Shown here piece by piece: positions 1 through 12,100 of a stretch of 64,000 nucleotides of DNA (position 1 is its first letter; every line of letters begins with the position of its first letter). This DNA is from Macrotis lagotis. Taxonomy: Eukaryota > Chordata > Mammalia > Peramelemorphia > Peramelidae. Location: NCBI RefSeq assembly GCF_037893015.1, contig NC_133666.1, positions 1,579,467-1,643,466 on the forward strand. Reading direction: 5' to 3'. Below the pieces are notes generated by a model that worked only from the letters and a program-made list of their open reading frames with translations, searched no databases and was not told the origin of the DNA. A program made the position numbers and the translations under genes.

Positions 1-921
1 ATCTATTCATTAACGAGGGTCAGATTCTTTTACTTCAATTCATCCTGTTCTCCCTAAGACTTTCAGCTGAACTGTCTCCCATTTGAAGTTAAACCATTCC
101 ATGCTTTTCATACTCTAGCTTGGCCTAGAACTTGAAATCTTAAGAGCAGATGATATCTACAATTCCCTATCAATTTCCCAGTTATCTTGCAAAAGCCCAA
201 AAGAATAAGAGGAGGCTTCCTATTTTTAGACCATTTGTTTTAGTGAGACTGAGACGAGGATCAACTAAAATTGCACTTGGATTTCTCTACATACAGAGCC
301 TCAGTCTTAGCCTTCTGGGTCACACTTTTCCCAAGCATTCACTGTTTCTGGAGTTCATTATGTTTCAGACAATTGGTTGCTAGAGAGTTTGCCTAAGTAG
401 CAGTGTGCTGTTAGGATTTTAATTTTATCTCAATGATCACATCTGAGCACAACTTAATTCAGTTCAAATCTGGATTCCATAATTCCAGGAGGCATATATA
501 ACTTCAATTTGGATTTACAGTTGTCATGTAAAATGTTTTAAAATTTCCTTTTATTTACTTTCTAACATGCTTATGTTAAACATACCTTTCTTATGGTTTA
601 GAAATCCCAAACTTTTCCCAGCTTCCATTTTTTTAATCCTTTTTATTTTCAAAGTCTTTCTAAATCCATTTTACAAATTTTCTTTTTAAATATTTTTTAA
701 TGTACTGCTTAACCATGTTCAGAGTCATTATTAGATCTTATATTTACAGTGAAATAATAATTAAATTTTAAAAACTTGCCTAATACTAGTAAGATACAGC
801 AGTAAGAGATGAGAAAGATATGGAATGGCAATTCTCAGATGCATAAACTTTATTTAAAATAAACATAAATTACTTTACACAAATAGAATGAGATCTAAAT
901 AACTGAGCAAATATAAAGCAT
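1..921. other. Gene-free AT-rich sequence
   Basis: No splice-flanked coding block, RNA gene or recognisable repeat core was seen. Short open frames here have no family resemblance. It may contain decayed L1 leading into the fragment that starts near 922. Confidence 0.4.
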
Positions 922-1767
922 CTCTGACGTACCACCTCACATCTCTCAGATTAGCCAATATGACCAGAAAGGACAATGATCAGTGTTGGAAGGGATGTGG
1001 GAAATCTGGGACACTAATACATTGTTGGTGGAGCTGTGAACCCATCCAAACTTTCTGGAGAGAAATTTGGAACTATGTCCAAAGGGCAACGAAAATGTGC
1101 ATACCCTTTGATCCAGCAATACAACTACTGGGTCTATACACCGAAGAGATGATGAAAAGGGGTAAAAACATCACTTGTACAAAAATATTCATAGCAGCCC
1201 TGTTCGTGGTGGCAAAGAATTGGAAATCAAGTCAATGTCCTTCCATTGGGGAATGGCTTAGCAAACTGTGGTCTATGTATGTCATGGAACACTATTGTTC
1301 TATTAGAAACCAGGAGGGATGGGAATTCAGGGAAGCCTGGAGGGATTTGCATGAACTGATGCTGAGTGAGAGGAGCAGAACCAGGAAAACACTGTCCACC
1401 CTAACAGCAACATGGGGGTGATGTTCAACCTTGAAGGACTTGCTCATTCCATCAGTGCAACAATCAGGGACAATTTTGGGCTGTCTGCAGTGGAGAATAC
1501 CATCTGTATCCAGATAAAGAGCTGTGGGGTTTGAACAAAGTTCAAGGACTATTCCCTTTAATTTAGGGGGAAAAAAAGATATTGTCAGATCTTGCTATCT
1601 CTTATACCTTTTGTTTCTTCCTTAAGGATATCATTTCTCTCTCATCACATTCAATTTGGATCATTGTACAACATGGAAACAAAGTAAAGACTGATAAATT
1701 GCTTTCTGTTGGGGGGGGGAAGATTGGGGGGAAAATTGTAAAACTCAAAATAAATAAAATATTTTAA
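922..1767 (+). mobile_element. L1 LINE, 5'-truncated, end of ORF2 plus 3' UTR
   Basis: The translated start matches the L1 ORF2 C-terminal Cys-rich region: a GTLIHCWW motif, then an IPFDPAIQLLGLY-like block and FIAALFVVAKNWK. The marsupial L1 3' UTR follows and ends in AAAATAAATAAAATATTTTAAA. The open frame at 960-1421 is this relic, not a host gene. Confidence 0.85.
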
Positions 1768-1989
1768 AGTCTTTTACAGTGGAGTATCATTATAATGTTG
1801 CTGCTAACTGTATACATTGTTTCCCTGTTTCTGTCCAATTTGCATCGATTTATATAAAAATCTTCACAAGTTTTTGGGAGACTATCCTGCTTTATGTCTT
1901 TTATAGCCTCATATTATTCCATCACAATACCACTACAGCTTGTTCAGTCATTCCCCAATTGATGAGAATCCCCTTGATTTTCAGTTTTT

Positions 1990-2190
1990 GACATCAATGG
2001 ATAGAGGGGATAGAGTGCTAGGCCTGAGTCAGACTCCTTTCTGACTCTTACGAGCTGTTTTACCTTTAGCATATTACTTAACCCCGTTTGCCTCAGTTTC
2101 TGAAAATGAACTGGAGAAGGAAATGTCACTCCAGTATCTTTGCAAAGAAAACTTGTAAGTGGAGTTTGGACATGACTGGAAAAACAACAA
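1990..2190 (+). repeat. MAR1-type SINE
   Basis: It has the typical tail wording of this marsupial SINE (CTCAGTTTCTGAAAATGAA, then GGAGAAGGAAATG and CACTCCAGTATCTTTG). The same tail occurs near 44.1 kb. It is inserted in the antisense L1. Confidence 0.65.
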
Positions 2191-3401
2191 AAATATATTT
2201 TTGTGCAAATAGGTCCTTTCCCCTTTTCCTTGATCTCTTTGTGATACAGCTCTAGTGGTGTTATAGCTGGGTCAAAGGGTATGCACTGTTCGATTGCCTT
2301 AGGACATAGTTCCAAATTATTCTCCAGAATGGTTAAATCAGTTCCCAATTTCACCACCAGTACATTAGTCTTGTTTTTGCACATCCCCTCCAGGATTTGT
2401 CCTTTTCCTTCTGTCAGGTTAACCAATCTGATAGGCATGAGGTGGTATCTCAGAATTTTTCATTTGTATTTCTCTATTCAACAGCGATTTAGAGCAGTTT
2501 TATATGACTAAACAGCTGTGATTTTTTTCTTCTGAAAACTGCCTGTTCATATCATTTGACCAATATATCAATTGAGGAATGGTCCTTTCTTTTTGCAAAT
2601 TTGACTTATTTCCTATCTGAGAAATGAAGCCTTTCTCAGAGATGTTTACTGTAAAACAAATTTGGCCCCACTTTCCTGTTTTCCTTCTAATTTTGGCTGC
2701 ATTCGTTTTGTTTGAGCAAAAGTTTATATAATTTCATGAAGTCAAAATTATTTACTTCCTGTAATCCTTACTATCTCTTGTTTGGTCATAAATTCTTCCA
2801 TTATCCATAAATCAGACAGGTACATTTTTAACAGGTCCCCCTTATTATGATATCACCTTTTATGTGTAAATCATTTATTCATTTTGACCTTTTCTTGGTA
2901 TACAGTATGAGATGTTGGTCTATGACTAGTTTTTACAGAACTACTTTCCAGTTTTCTCAGCAGTTTTTGTCAAATAGTGAATTATTGTTGCAAAAAGCTA
3001 GGATCTTTGGCTTTACCAAACACTAGATTACTGTGGTCATTTACTCCTATATAGCATATACCTAATCTATCCCACTGACCGACTCTTCATTTCCTAGCCA
3101 AGACTAAAATTGTTTTCTTGATTAATGTGGTTTGAAATCATTCCCTTGATGACTGCTTTGCCAGTTGCATTTTATTATTGTTTTTCCTAGCTCCACGAAA
3201 AGAATTCTTTGGTAGTTTGATTGGTATGGCACTGAAGAAGTAAATTAATCATGTCAGATATCAGTTCAGCCTACCCATGAGCAAGATTTCTCCATTCATA
3301 TCTGACTTTATCAGAAGTGTTTTGTAATTATGTTTATATAATCCTGGGTTTGTCTTGGCAGTTATACTCCAAAGTATTTTATAGTGTCTGCAGTTATTTT
3401 A

Positions 3402-3562
3402 TTTTTAGGTAGGCTTTTTTGGGAAGGCAAATGGGGTTAAGTGGCTTGCCCAAGGCCACACAGCTAGGTAATTATTAAACGTCTGAGGCTGGATTTGAAC
3501 TCAGGTATTCCTGACTCCAGGACCGGCACTCCATCCACTGTGTCACCTAGCTACCCACTCCT
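3402..3562 (-). repeat. WSINE1/WALLSI-type tRNA-derived SINE
   Basis: Antisense copy with the tRNA-like head at the right and the poly(T) end at the left. It is flanked by a matching CTGCAGTTATTTTA on both sides, the target-site duplication. Confidence 0.9.
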
Positions 3563-3699
3563 CTGCAGTTATTTTAAATGAAACTTCTATGTTCCTGCTA
3601 GGTTTTGATGGTAATACAGAGAAAAATGTTGACAATTTATATTGGTTTATTTTATATCTTGCAGCTTTGCCAATGTGGTTTTAATTTTTCTTTTTTTAT

Positions 3700-3857
3700 G
3701 ATTGTTTTTTTTTATTGTATTTGGGGCAGTGGGGTTAAGTGGCTTGCCCAAGGTCACACAGCTAGGTATTTACGAAGTGTCTGAGGTTGGATTTGAACTT
3801 GGGTCCTCCCAACTCTAGGGTCAGTGCTCTATCTACTTGCACCACCTAGCTGCCCCA
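3700..3857 (-). repeat. WSINE1/WALLSI-type SINE
   Basis: Antisense full-length copy ending in CACCTAGCTGCCCC, inserted in the same L1 about 140 bp after the previous SINE. Confidence 0.9.
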
Positions 3858-4340
3858 TAGCTAGCATTTCTAACAAAATATTGGTGGTGAGGATAGATAC
3901 CCTTGCTTCACCCCTGATGTTATTGAGGTTTCCAGTTTATGCTCTAGAGAAAGTGCCTTTTTAAATACTAGTTGTCATCTTAAGATTTCAATTCTTCTTA
4001 TGCTTTCTAATGCTCTGATAGGAATGGGTATTATATTCTCATCAATTGGCTTTCCCCCCATCTATTCATGCTTCCATATCGAACCAGTTCCACATCCTGA
4101 GTTTAAGTCTGATCTGGTATATGATCTTCGTGATATGTACTTATAATCTCCTTGACAGTGATTCATATTTGTATCAACATTTATTAGGGAAACTGGCCTA
4201 GAGTTTTGTTTTTGCTCTGCCTGGTTTAGATTTCAAAACCATATTTGTCATAGAAGTAGGATTCATTCTTTACTTTTTTCAAATAGTTTATATAGTATTA
4301 GAATTGTTCTTTAAATGTTTGGTAGAATTCTCTTCTAAAT

Positions 4341-5455
4341 TCATCAGTTCGATTGTTAGCTCTTCCAAGAGGTCTTTCCAGATTTCCTCCCTCCTCCCCA
4401 CTTTGTATTTGCTTACTTGTCCTTGTAAATGGGCTGCATCCTCCAGGGAGAATACATTTCCTTTGGGGTAGGGGTAGGGACTATCTCATTTCTCAGTCTT
4501 TAGTGTCTGGCACACCATGGGCATTTGAAGCTTTTTGACTAAAGGGTCACTTTTCCCCTCCTTAAGGACTGGGGGTGGGGGTGGTCCCTGAGCTCTGCCT
4601 GGAGAAGAGCAGGTAAAACAGAACCTTTTCTGACAACATACTTGGCTATGAAGAGCCCAAGAATACAGGCCAGTGAGAGATCCTGATCCCATAGGAGCCG
4701 AAGCTGGTACCATCTAATTGGGTCTTCGTGGCCTCATTCTTAGGTGTGTAGGTAGAAAGGATGGGGGATATCTGCTCACCTAGGGAGCAGAAGTGAGAGC
4801 AGGTATCACAGAAATACTCTGAACATTCTACCATTGACCAGGCTGTTAACTTGAGGGATAGGCAAGGTCACCACTCCTATGACCAGATGGTACTATGTTA
4901 CCTAAGATGTCTAGGATGGTAGATTCAGGCTACCTGAGATGTAGTGGAGCCAGCTAGCATATATAGATTCGTCTAAATCTATTTGTGACCTGTGTACTTG
5001 GTTGACCGTCTATATGATATGCTTGAGGAAAATGGCATGTCATTTACAGATCACCTCTGAAGGCTTGTGAATTGCAGGGAAAACCAGAGGGCTGGGCCCT
5101 TTGGATTTTGAGAGCACAAGAGAATCCTGCTCAAAGAAGTGTGGAGAAGGCCTCTAAGCATTCAAAAGAGAATCCTGAGAGTTGGGAGCCACAAAGAGCA
5201 ATCCCTGGACACCTCAGCCGGTTGTAAAGCCAGACTAAGATGGAGGGTGGCTTCCTGAGGATTATCCTCATCTCTGATACCTCAATGATAAAGGACTCTT
5301 GGGGAACCTAGGGGACTGGGACTCTTTCTTGCCTAGTAAAGTCAAAGAAATGCCCTTCAGAGGGGAATTTCTTAAAGATGGGTGCCCCTGTTTCCCCTTC
5401 CCTGGTGCCCCACTCTAGCTATCTGCTTACCTAGCTAGCAATATGAAGCAGCCCC
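4341..5455. other. Gene-free stretch downstream of FAM3A
   Basis: No coding exon could be supported on either strand. One minus-strand block near 4600-4770 has a hydrophobic open stretch and possible splice sites but no recognisable family (see rejected items). Confidence 0.4.
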
Positions 5456-6144
5456 AGGCATCAATTAGAAATTCAGTTTATTAAAGGTAATTCTAAATTA
5501 ACTATGAAGGAGTGCATATATCCTGAATTTGAAGAAAAAGTGATGGGACTAGGGAATGTGGGGGTGGGGCAGAGCTCTTGTGTCCACCCCAAAGTCATGC
5601 CATTCCTCCTGGACCCTGCTAGACCAGATAGAAAATTCCTGCCTATGAGGGGCCAATGGCCTCTGGGAACCAGGGTAAGAGTGGGCAAGAAGACTGCACA
5701 AGCCAAAGGCCTGAAGAGGATGCGTTGGGGAGAAGAGAAGGGCAAGAAGGGGGAGAGCCTTGGCTACACTACGAGCCCAACTTGGCTAGACCAGGGTATA
5801 TATGTGAATGGGGTGCGAGGGGGGAATGTGATTGAGTGACTGAGTCCCCTCCTACTGGGACCTAACTATCCCACCACCTGTTACATTCAATTTCCAAGAG
5901 AGCTGGAGTGATCTGGAAAAAAGTGCAAGAGAGGATTCCTGGAAGGAGTAAGGCACTGGGGGAAGGGGCCTGAAAATTCTGCTCTTGCATTGGGGAGCAG
6001 GCACCAGGTGGGCCTCATTCCCCACCTTGAGATGCCTTTCTCCAGGGAGGGCCCAAACACGAGGCCCACTTGGGCAACTCACCAGGCCATGCCTGCTGTG
6101 AGGTAAGGATGGAGGGAGAGGGGAGAGAGAGGCAGCACAACGGC
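5456..6144 (-). other. FAM3A: FAM3A 3' UTR
   Basis: The interval runs between the TGA at 6145 and the predicted cleavage site just past AATAAA. It contains no repeat and no other gene signal. Open frames within it are chance. Confidence 0.6.
5477..5482 (-). terminator. FAM3A: FAM3A polyadenylation signal
   Basis: An AATAAA hexamer on the minus strand, about 660 bases downstream of the FAM3A stop codon. It implies a 3' UTR of roughly 680 bases ending near 5455-5465. Confidence 0.7.
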
Positions 6145-9100
6145 TCATTGGGTGCCCACTGTCCGTTGAGGGATGCAGCCTTCGAGCTCCAGGGCCTCCG
6201 GCCAGCCCTCATACTTGTTGGTGTTCTTGCTGTTCTTCACATGCTGTGGAGCAGTCACGAGGAAAGGGAATGATGGAGAAGGAACCCTTGGATGGGCATC
6301 CCTAATTAGCAAAGGGCCCAGGGCAACTTATCTTCCCCTCTGGAAAATAGGCTTCATTTTGGCCTCCTTTCTAGGGGAGCTTAGGAGTGGAGAAGGAGGG
6401 GGAAATCCAGACTCTAGCTCCAGTGGAATAGGCCCCCGGCCTAAAGGGGGAGCCAGCTAGAGTCATTCCGGGCAGGGTGGGGGGAATGACCCTACAGACC
6501 TGCTCAAAGGGACTCTTGTCCTGAACTCCTTTGGCACCGACAAACACCCAGCTGTCCCGGAAGGCCAGTTCCTTAGCATTAGTGCTGCCAAGTTCACTGA
6601 AGATTTTCCTCGTTTCATCATTCATCCTGTAACAGAAAAGTAAAAAAATCTGGGGCTTGGGGAGTGGAGATGGCTACAAGAAGGTCAAATGGGGAATGGA
6701 GAGGTAGAGGCAAGAGCTCAGCTCAAAAGCTTCTTACTTGGTGGCTGGGTCATCATAGGAAGCCACAAACACCAGTGTCCCTTCGTGGAGCGGCCGGATG
6801 AACTTCAGTAAATCATTAACATCTGGGGGAGAGGAGAGGAGAGATACACTCACAAGATACCATCTGAGTTCTCCCTTGGGGACACTGGAAACCACTCAGT
6901 GGAGCCTCCTACGGGAGAGGTGAAGTGCCGTTCGGAGAGTTGGCGTGACAAAAGCTACTCGAGGCCAGGTCTTGGTGCTCCCACTCTCCAGAAGTTCCCT
7001 TGGGGAACCCTCCACCCAAGACATGGGATTGTTCACCCCCCTTTGCCCTCCCATCCCACTGTTCTGCATGGGCACCATACATAAACATTACTTTCACAGC
7101 AGCACTTTTAGGATTAGTACTCACTGCCAGGTTGATGGCTGACCATATCGTGGTACCTAAATGTACCTTTGGCAGCAATAAATGATTGTTTGGAGGTCTG
7201 TGTGCACTGGCAGAGGCTAAAGAATGTCCAGTTCCCAGAGGAATGGAGCAAAGGCCTCGGGAAACTGAGCTCTGAGCAACTGAAAAACTCAATGCTTCCC
7301 GAGAATACAGTGACACCCATATCTCTTCTCTTGGCAGGTGGGAGCAATTAGAGCAGGTAACAGTTACTGGGTATCTTTGCTTAATTGTTTTTCTGTGTCA
7401 CAAAACCAGGGAGGATTCCACTGCAAAGAGGGGAAGAGGGGACCTTTCTAGAAACAACTGTGATATAAAAACCCAAAGGGGCATCAGCAGAATATATTTG
7501 CGAGACCTGGTCATTGTGACAAATGATTGCAAAAGGAAAGACAAAAAATGAGGGGTGATCTTCTCTCCAACCCATCTGGAGCTCTTAAGGGAAGGGAGGT
7601 CTCACTCACCTCCAGCCCACATATCAAAGGATCTGGCTTCAAGGAGTTCTCCATTGACTCCTGCAATGGGAAGGTGACAGGGTTAGGGCCTACAACACCC
7701 CCGAGGGGCCAAAGGGCACCCAGTTGCTCAGAAGACAGAACTAATGAATCTTCAGAAGATGGAGCTCGGAGTTTAGACCTCTCTTAGGAGTCTTTGGCAG
7801 CAAATACTTGTGAGAAACATGGGGAGCATGAAGAAGGAACCCCTAGGACTATCATAAGCAGCAGTCAGAGCTCTCTTGACAAACCATATCCAATACAGTG
7901 AAGCTGACATGGGCCGAATGTAGTGTGTCTAAGATGGTGATTCAGCATGATCTGGGGACAGGCTTTGGAGAAGATTTAAAAACCTTCCCCTGGATCCTGG
8001 CCCAGAACTTAGACCAGGTGGGTTCAGGTGGCTGAGACCCTCGAGGAGTGTTCAAGTCGCTCCTGGGTGGTGTGGGTTGTGTTGTATTAGTGAATGAGTA
8101 TGTGGCCCTGTGATGGGTTTTTGGCTGGACAATGAAGCCCAGAAGAGCTAAAAGGTTGGACACCCCAGCTCCAGACAATTCCCTTTCCCCTGCCAGCCAG
8201 GTCCCTTTTCATTCTTAAAAGCTGGGCTGAAAAGCTACCTCCTCTATGAAGTTATCTCTCATGACCTTTCCATTACCACAAAACTGTCTTGATTCTCACT
8301 ATTGAAATCTTTGTTAGGCAGAGCCCCTACCCCCAATCCAAGCTTTTGGTTGACACCCTGTCAAGAGTCTGCCCTCCAGTCCCCACCCTCATTTCTAAGG
8401 AATCCAGGAGAAAGGGTATGAACACAAGGCAAGTATTGCCATTCCTGAAAGGGAAGAAAGGAAGGGCCTCCCGATGAAGATGGGGAGGAAATGTACTACC
8501 AATCTCATTTGGTCTTTGAGAGAGGCTTGTGAGCCATAGGCCCCAAAGGGCCTGGTAACAAGGTGGACAACATAGAACCTAAGGGAAGGTGGGAGCTCAT
8601 TTGTTCTGGATTTTAAATAAAGCCCATTCCACACTCAGTGACTTGTTTGCCCAGAGCACTGGAAGGGCAACCGAGGGTTCCGTGGAGAAGTAGTCAAACA
8701 AGCCAGCCACCATAATGGAAAAGTGCAAAAGCCAGAGATTTTGAAAAAAAACCTCCCAATTAAAACTGCAGAGACAATGGTCCAAATGACACACGTGAAA
8801 GAACAGCAAGGTCACACCGCAGACACTATTTGGAGGCTCCTTTCCCTTCCACAGGAGATAGGGTGGGGGTTCCTTTTACCCTTCTCTCTTTTCTGGGTTC
8901 CTTGTATGGGATGTAGTCCCAGAGACCGCCAAGTCCAGAATGGAATGGGCTAGGGACTCACCATTCACCAGGGCAATGTTCAGCCCACGTCCAACATTGT
9001 CCTTTACACTGCTCATTAGCCTGGGGAACAGAACAGTCACACCTGTGACAGGGAAGAGGGAGAGACAGAGGAAAAAACCTATTCCTCTCTCTGAACCCTC

Positions 9101-12100
9101 TCCCAACTTTGGGTTTCATCCTCCCTCCCATCTATCACTCCTCCCGGCTATTCCCAGCCCCTGTTGACTAGCCCCTCAAATTTTCTCACATCTTATCCTC
9201 GAGGCAGATCTTAGGTCCGATAACATTGGCGGCCCCACTGACCACACGGAAGGCCAAGTGCTGTTCGGGACATGGTTGGGGCAGGCCACACTTATACTTC
9301 CTGGCCCGGGGCTCTGGGCAGAGACAGTGGTAGGTACAGTGTGAGCAACTACAGGGCTCAGGGACATGGAGCAGAGATGCCTAGTCAGCTGCCCCAGCCT
9401 CAGCAGCCTCAATGATTCATGGCAAGTGCCAGCAGCACCAGGAGCAGGAAAGCAGAGGGTCAGGGAAAAGAGAGCAAAAAGAGAGACCCCAAAACACAGG
9501 AAGGACCTGGAATGGGGCAGCAGTAGGCAGGCCAGGAGACTAGGGAAATGAAAGAAAGGTAGAAAAGGAAATTGTGAGGAAGGGGGAGGGGCTGGGTCTA
9601 GACAGGGCACTGAGAGGAAGGGTACTGACTGATCCCTTGGAAGCTGGTCTGTTACTCCTGATGAAGGAGCCTCCCCCACCCCTGCCCCTCTGTTCCCACC
9701 CCGACTGCCTTTCTTGGAAGAGGTCAGGGTTCTTTCTGTGCCCAAGCAAACTCACGCAGACACACTCACTGTCATGCCTGGCAGGGCGGCTGGCCTCAGG
9801 GCTGGGCTGGACAGACCACAGGGAGAAGGCCCTTTCTGCTACTGATAGGAGAAGAGAAACGGGGAGGGGAGTAGGGATAGCGACAGAGAGGATAGGATGG
9901 GACAGTCTGTGAAACAGTTGGCGTTAGCACTCAAGGTAAGTAATACCTGGCAGCAGGGAACCAGATGACAGACAATAGGGGTCACAGGGTACAAGCAGGA
10001 AAGGGCAGGCAAGGAGGCCACGTCTATTCCGGTCTCCCACCCCAAATTCCAGAGCAGAGATGAAAGGTGGACGTGAAAAGTGGGCTTCCAGGATACCTCT
10101 CGGCTCTGCCCTTGATGCTTCTGGGTTCTTCCCCCCCCCCCCAAGAAATCAAGGACAAAATTCCCACCTAGGGGTGCAAGAGAAAAGAGAATTCTGATTT
10201 CTCACAGACCAGTACCCCCAAAAAGTCTAAGTCAAAGAGCCCCTGGGGATCTTTCCAGTGTATCTGATGTGGGCAAAGCCCCTGGTGCCAGCCCTCCTTG
10301 TGCTGAGAGAAGAAAGCAAGAGCAGTTTTCTCCTCCCTTCCCTAAGTGCCCACTGGGGCAGAGGGGGCACTTCTGGGCATGAGAGAAGTCTGTGCTGCCA
10401 CCACCATGCATCACAAGAGGACAAGGAATACAGGGAAGGGGCCACCTACCTACCTACCTGTTGTGACGGCATTCTCAGGACCTGTGCAAGGGTGGGGGGG
10501 GGGGGGAGAGAGGGAACAGTGTTACACCCCAACCAGAAGCAGACCCTTCTCCTGCCTGCTGAGGAGGTACCGACTCACGTCCTCCTCCTCAGCACTTGAG
10601 CTGAGGGAGTCCCATTCGAAAGGATGTGCTCAGTCACTTTCCCAGGTCCTGGGATCTCTCCCCCAAAATGCCCTCTCCCAATGCCATGCAACACTTTCTC
10701 TTTGACTCGGTCTAAGAGAGTAGCCTAGAGAAGTCCACTTGACAAATCAGAACCTGGAATCTGGAGAGTGCACTGCTAGATGTCCAAGTGGATATTTGGG
10801 GAAAGAGACAAAACATGGAACTGGGCTGAAAGGAGCTACCTAAGCAGGCCCCAGAGGAAAAGGCACACTCACTGCTGAAGAGTTGTTGCAGCCGAGAGAA
10901 GCCAGTGCCATGGGTCCCTAGAAGGATGCTGCCCATGATCCAGGTGAGGCCAGCGGTCAGGATCAGCACCACGATGCGCAGTGGGCCTGAAGACAGAGCC
11001 ATAGTGGTCCTGGAATCAGATCTGAGCAGGAATAGGCCTCACCCAGGGCTTCTTGGAAATGTGCTACAGATATCACTGTCTCCCCAGACAAATCCTTTCA
11101 CTGTGGAACTCTGGCACAAATTGTCTCCCCACCCTACCTTCCCTTAGGATCCATCTCTTTAGCATCTCAGGACCTTGAAGACAGATCCCATCTCCTTTTG
11201 TTTTCTTCAGGTTAAACATCTCGAATTTGATCACTCAGACAGCCTAAGATTCAGTCCCTCTGGTATCCTAATTTACTTCTTTGGAGCATCGGCTCCAGTG
11301 GTTTGGGGTCTTTTTGGGAAGTAGTGCACCAGAAGTAAACACAGGACTCCTGATGGAGCCATAACATAGGGACTATCTATTCCATCCCTTCTTTCAGCCC
11401 CTGGCCATGTGTCTCAGAGCCCCCAAAACATACAGCTTTTGGGGGCTGCCACTTACCCTGCCAACCTAAGCTACATATCCAGGCCTGCCTTAGGTCACAC
11501 CACACTGCCCACATTTGGCACTCACCCGATAAGGCAAAGAGAAAGAAGTCTAATTATCAAGCTTGGATGCAAAGAGAAATGAGAAGCAACTCCCTCTCTC
11601 CTTCTCTCCCTGCATAACAGATTCAGTGGATTACAGGGCAGAGAACACCACTCATACTGTCAGTCAAATTGCTTCTCTGTTTTATCCTTGCTACAAGGGA
11701 TGGTTCTCTTCAGAAGGGAGAGGAAGAGGTACATTTGGAAATAAAAATGATCTAACAGTAAAAATCCCACCCTCCCCCACCCCCTTCCTATTTCATCATC
11801 TCTAACGAGCACACTTTTCCCAGGCTTCTGGGATTTCTTTTATTCCCAATCTAGGCATCTGCTGCAAAGCAAATATCACTTAAAAGTCATTCTTTTCCTA
11901 AAGATTTATTAAAAATGCTCAAGAGGAGCATGTTAGTCAGTTGGTCTAGCATTGCCAAGGCAACCAGACAGGTCTCAAAACTCAATAAATCTAGGAGCTT
12001 TTGAGGGGTGAATGAATCAAATGTTTGACCAAATATAACCGGCAATTGATGTTAGAAATATCCAAGTGGTCCTTGGCAGGAAAAAAGTTCCTCATCTCTG

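Larger units (their letters stand above)
1768..4340 (-). mobile_element. L1 LINE in antisense orientation, interrupted by SINEs
   Basis: Read on the minus strand, this is marsupial L1 ORF2 (reverse transcriptase region to C-terminus) and downstream sequence. Landmarks on the plus strand are the antisense of the pre-Cys block near 2280-2540 and of the RT core near 2900-4250. It is broken by a MAR1-type SINE and two WSINE1-type SINEs. The relic faces the plus-strand L1 end next to it, so these are two separate insertions. Confidence 0.8.

Noticed and set aside
960-1421. 153-residue open frame
   Set aside because: It is L1 ORF2 C-terminus and 3' UTR, not a host gene.
4600-4770. Possible minus-strand exon with a hydrophobic stretch (LSLACILGLFIAKYVVRK)
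   Set aside because: No recognised family, no partner exons and several frames equally plausible; not enough to call a gene.
9176-9745. Minus-strand open frame of 189 residues
   Set aside because: It overlaps FAM3A exon 9190-9313 but in the wrong frame; the correct frame is the spliced one.
10987-11002. Alternative FAM3A start giving MALSS
   Set aside because: The TCTTCAG acceptor and the human MRLAG start favour splicing from the exon at 15353-15365.
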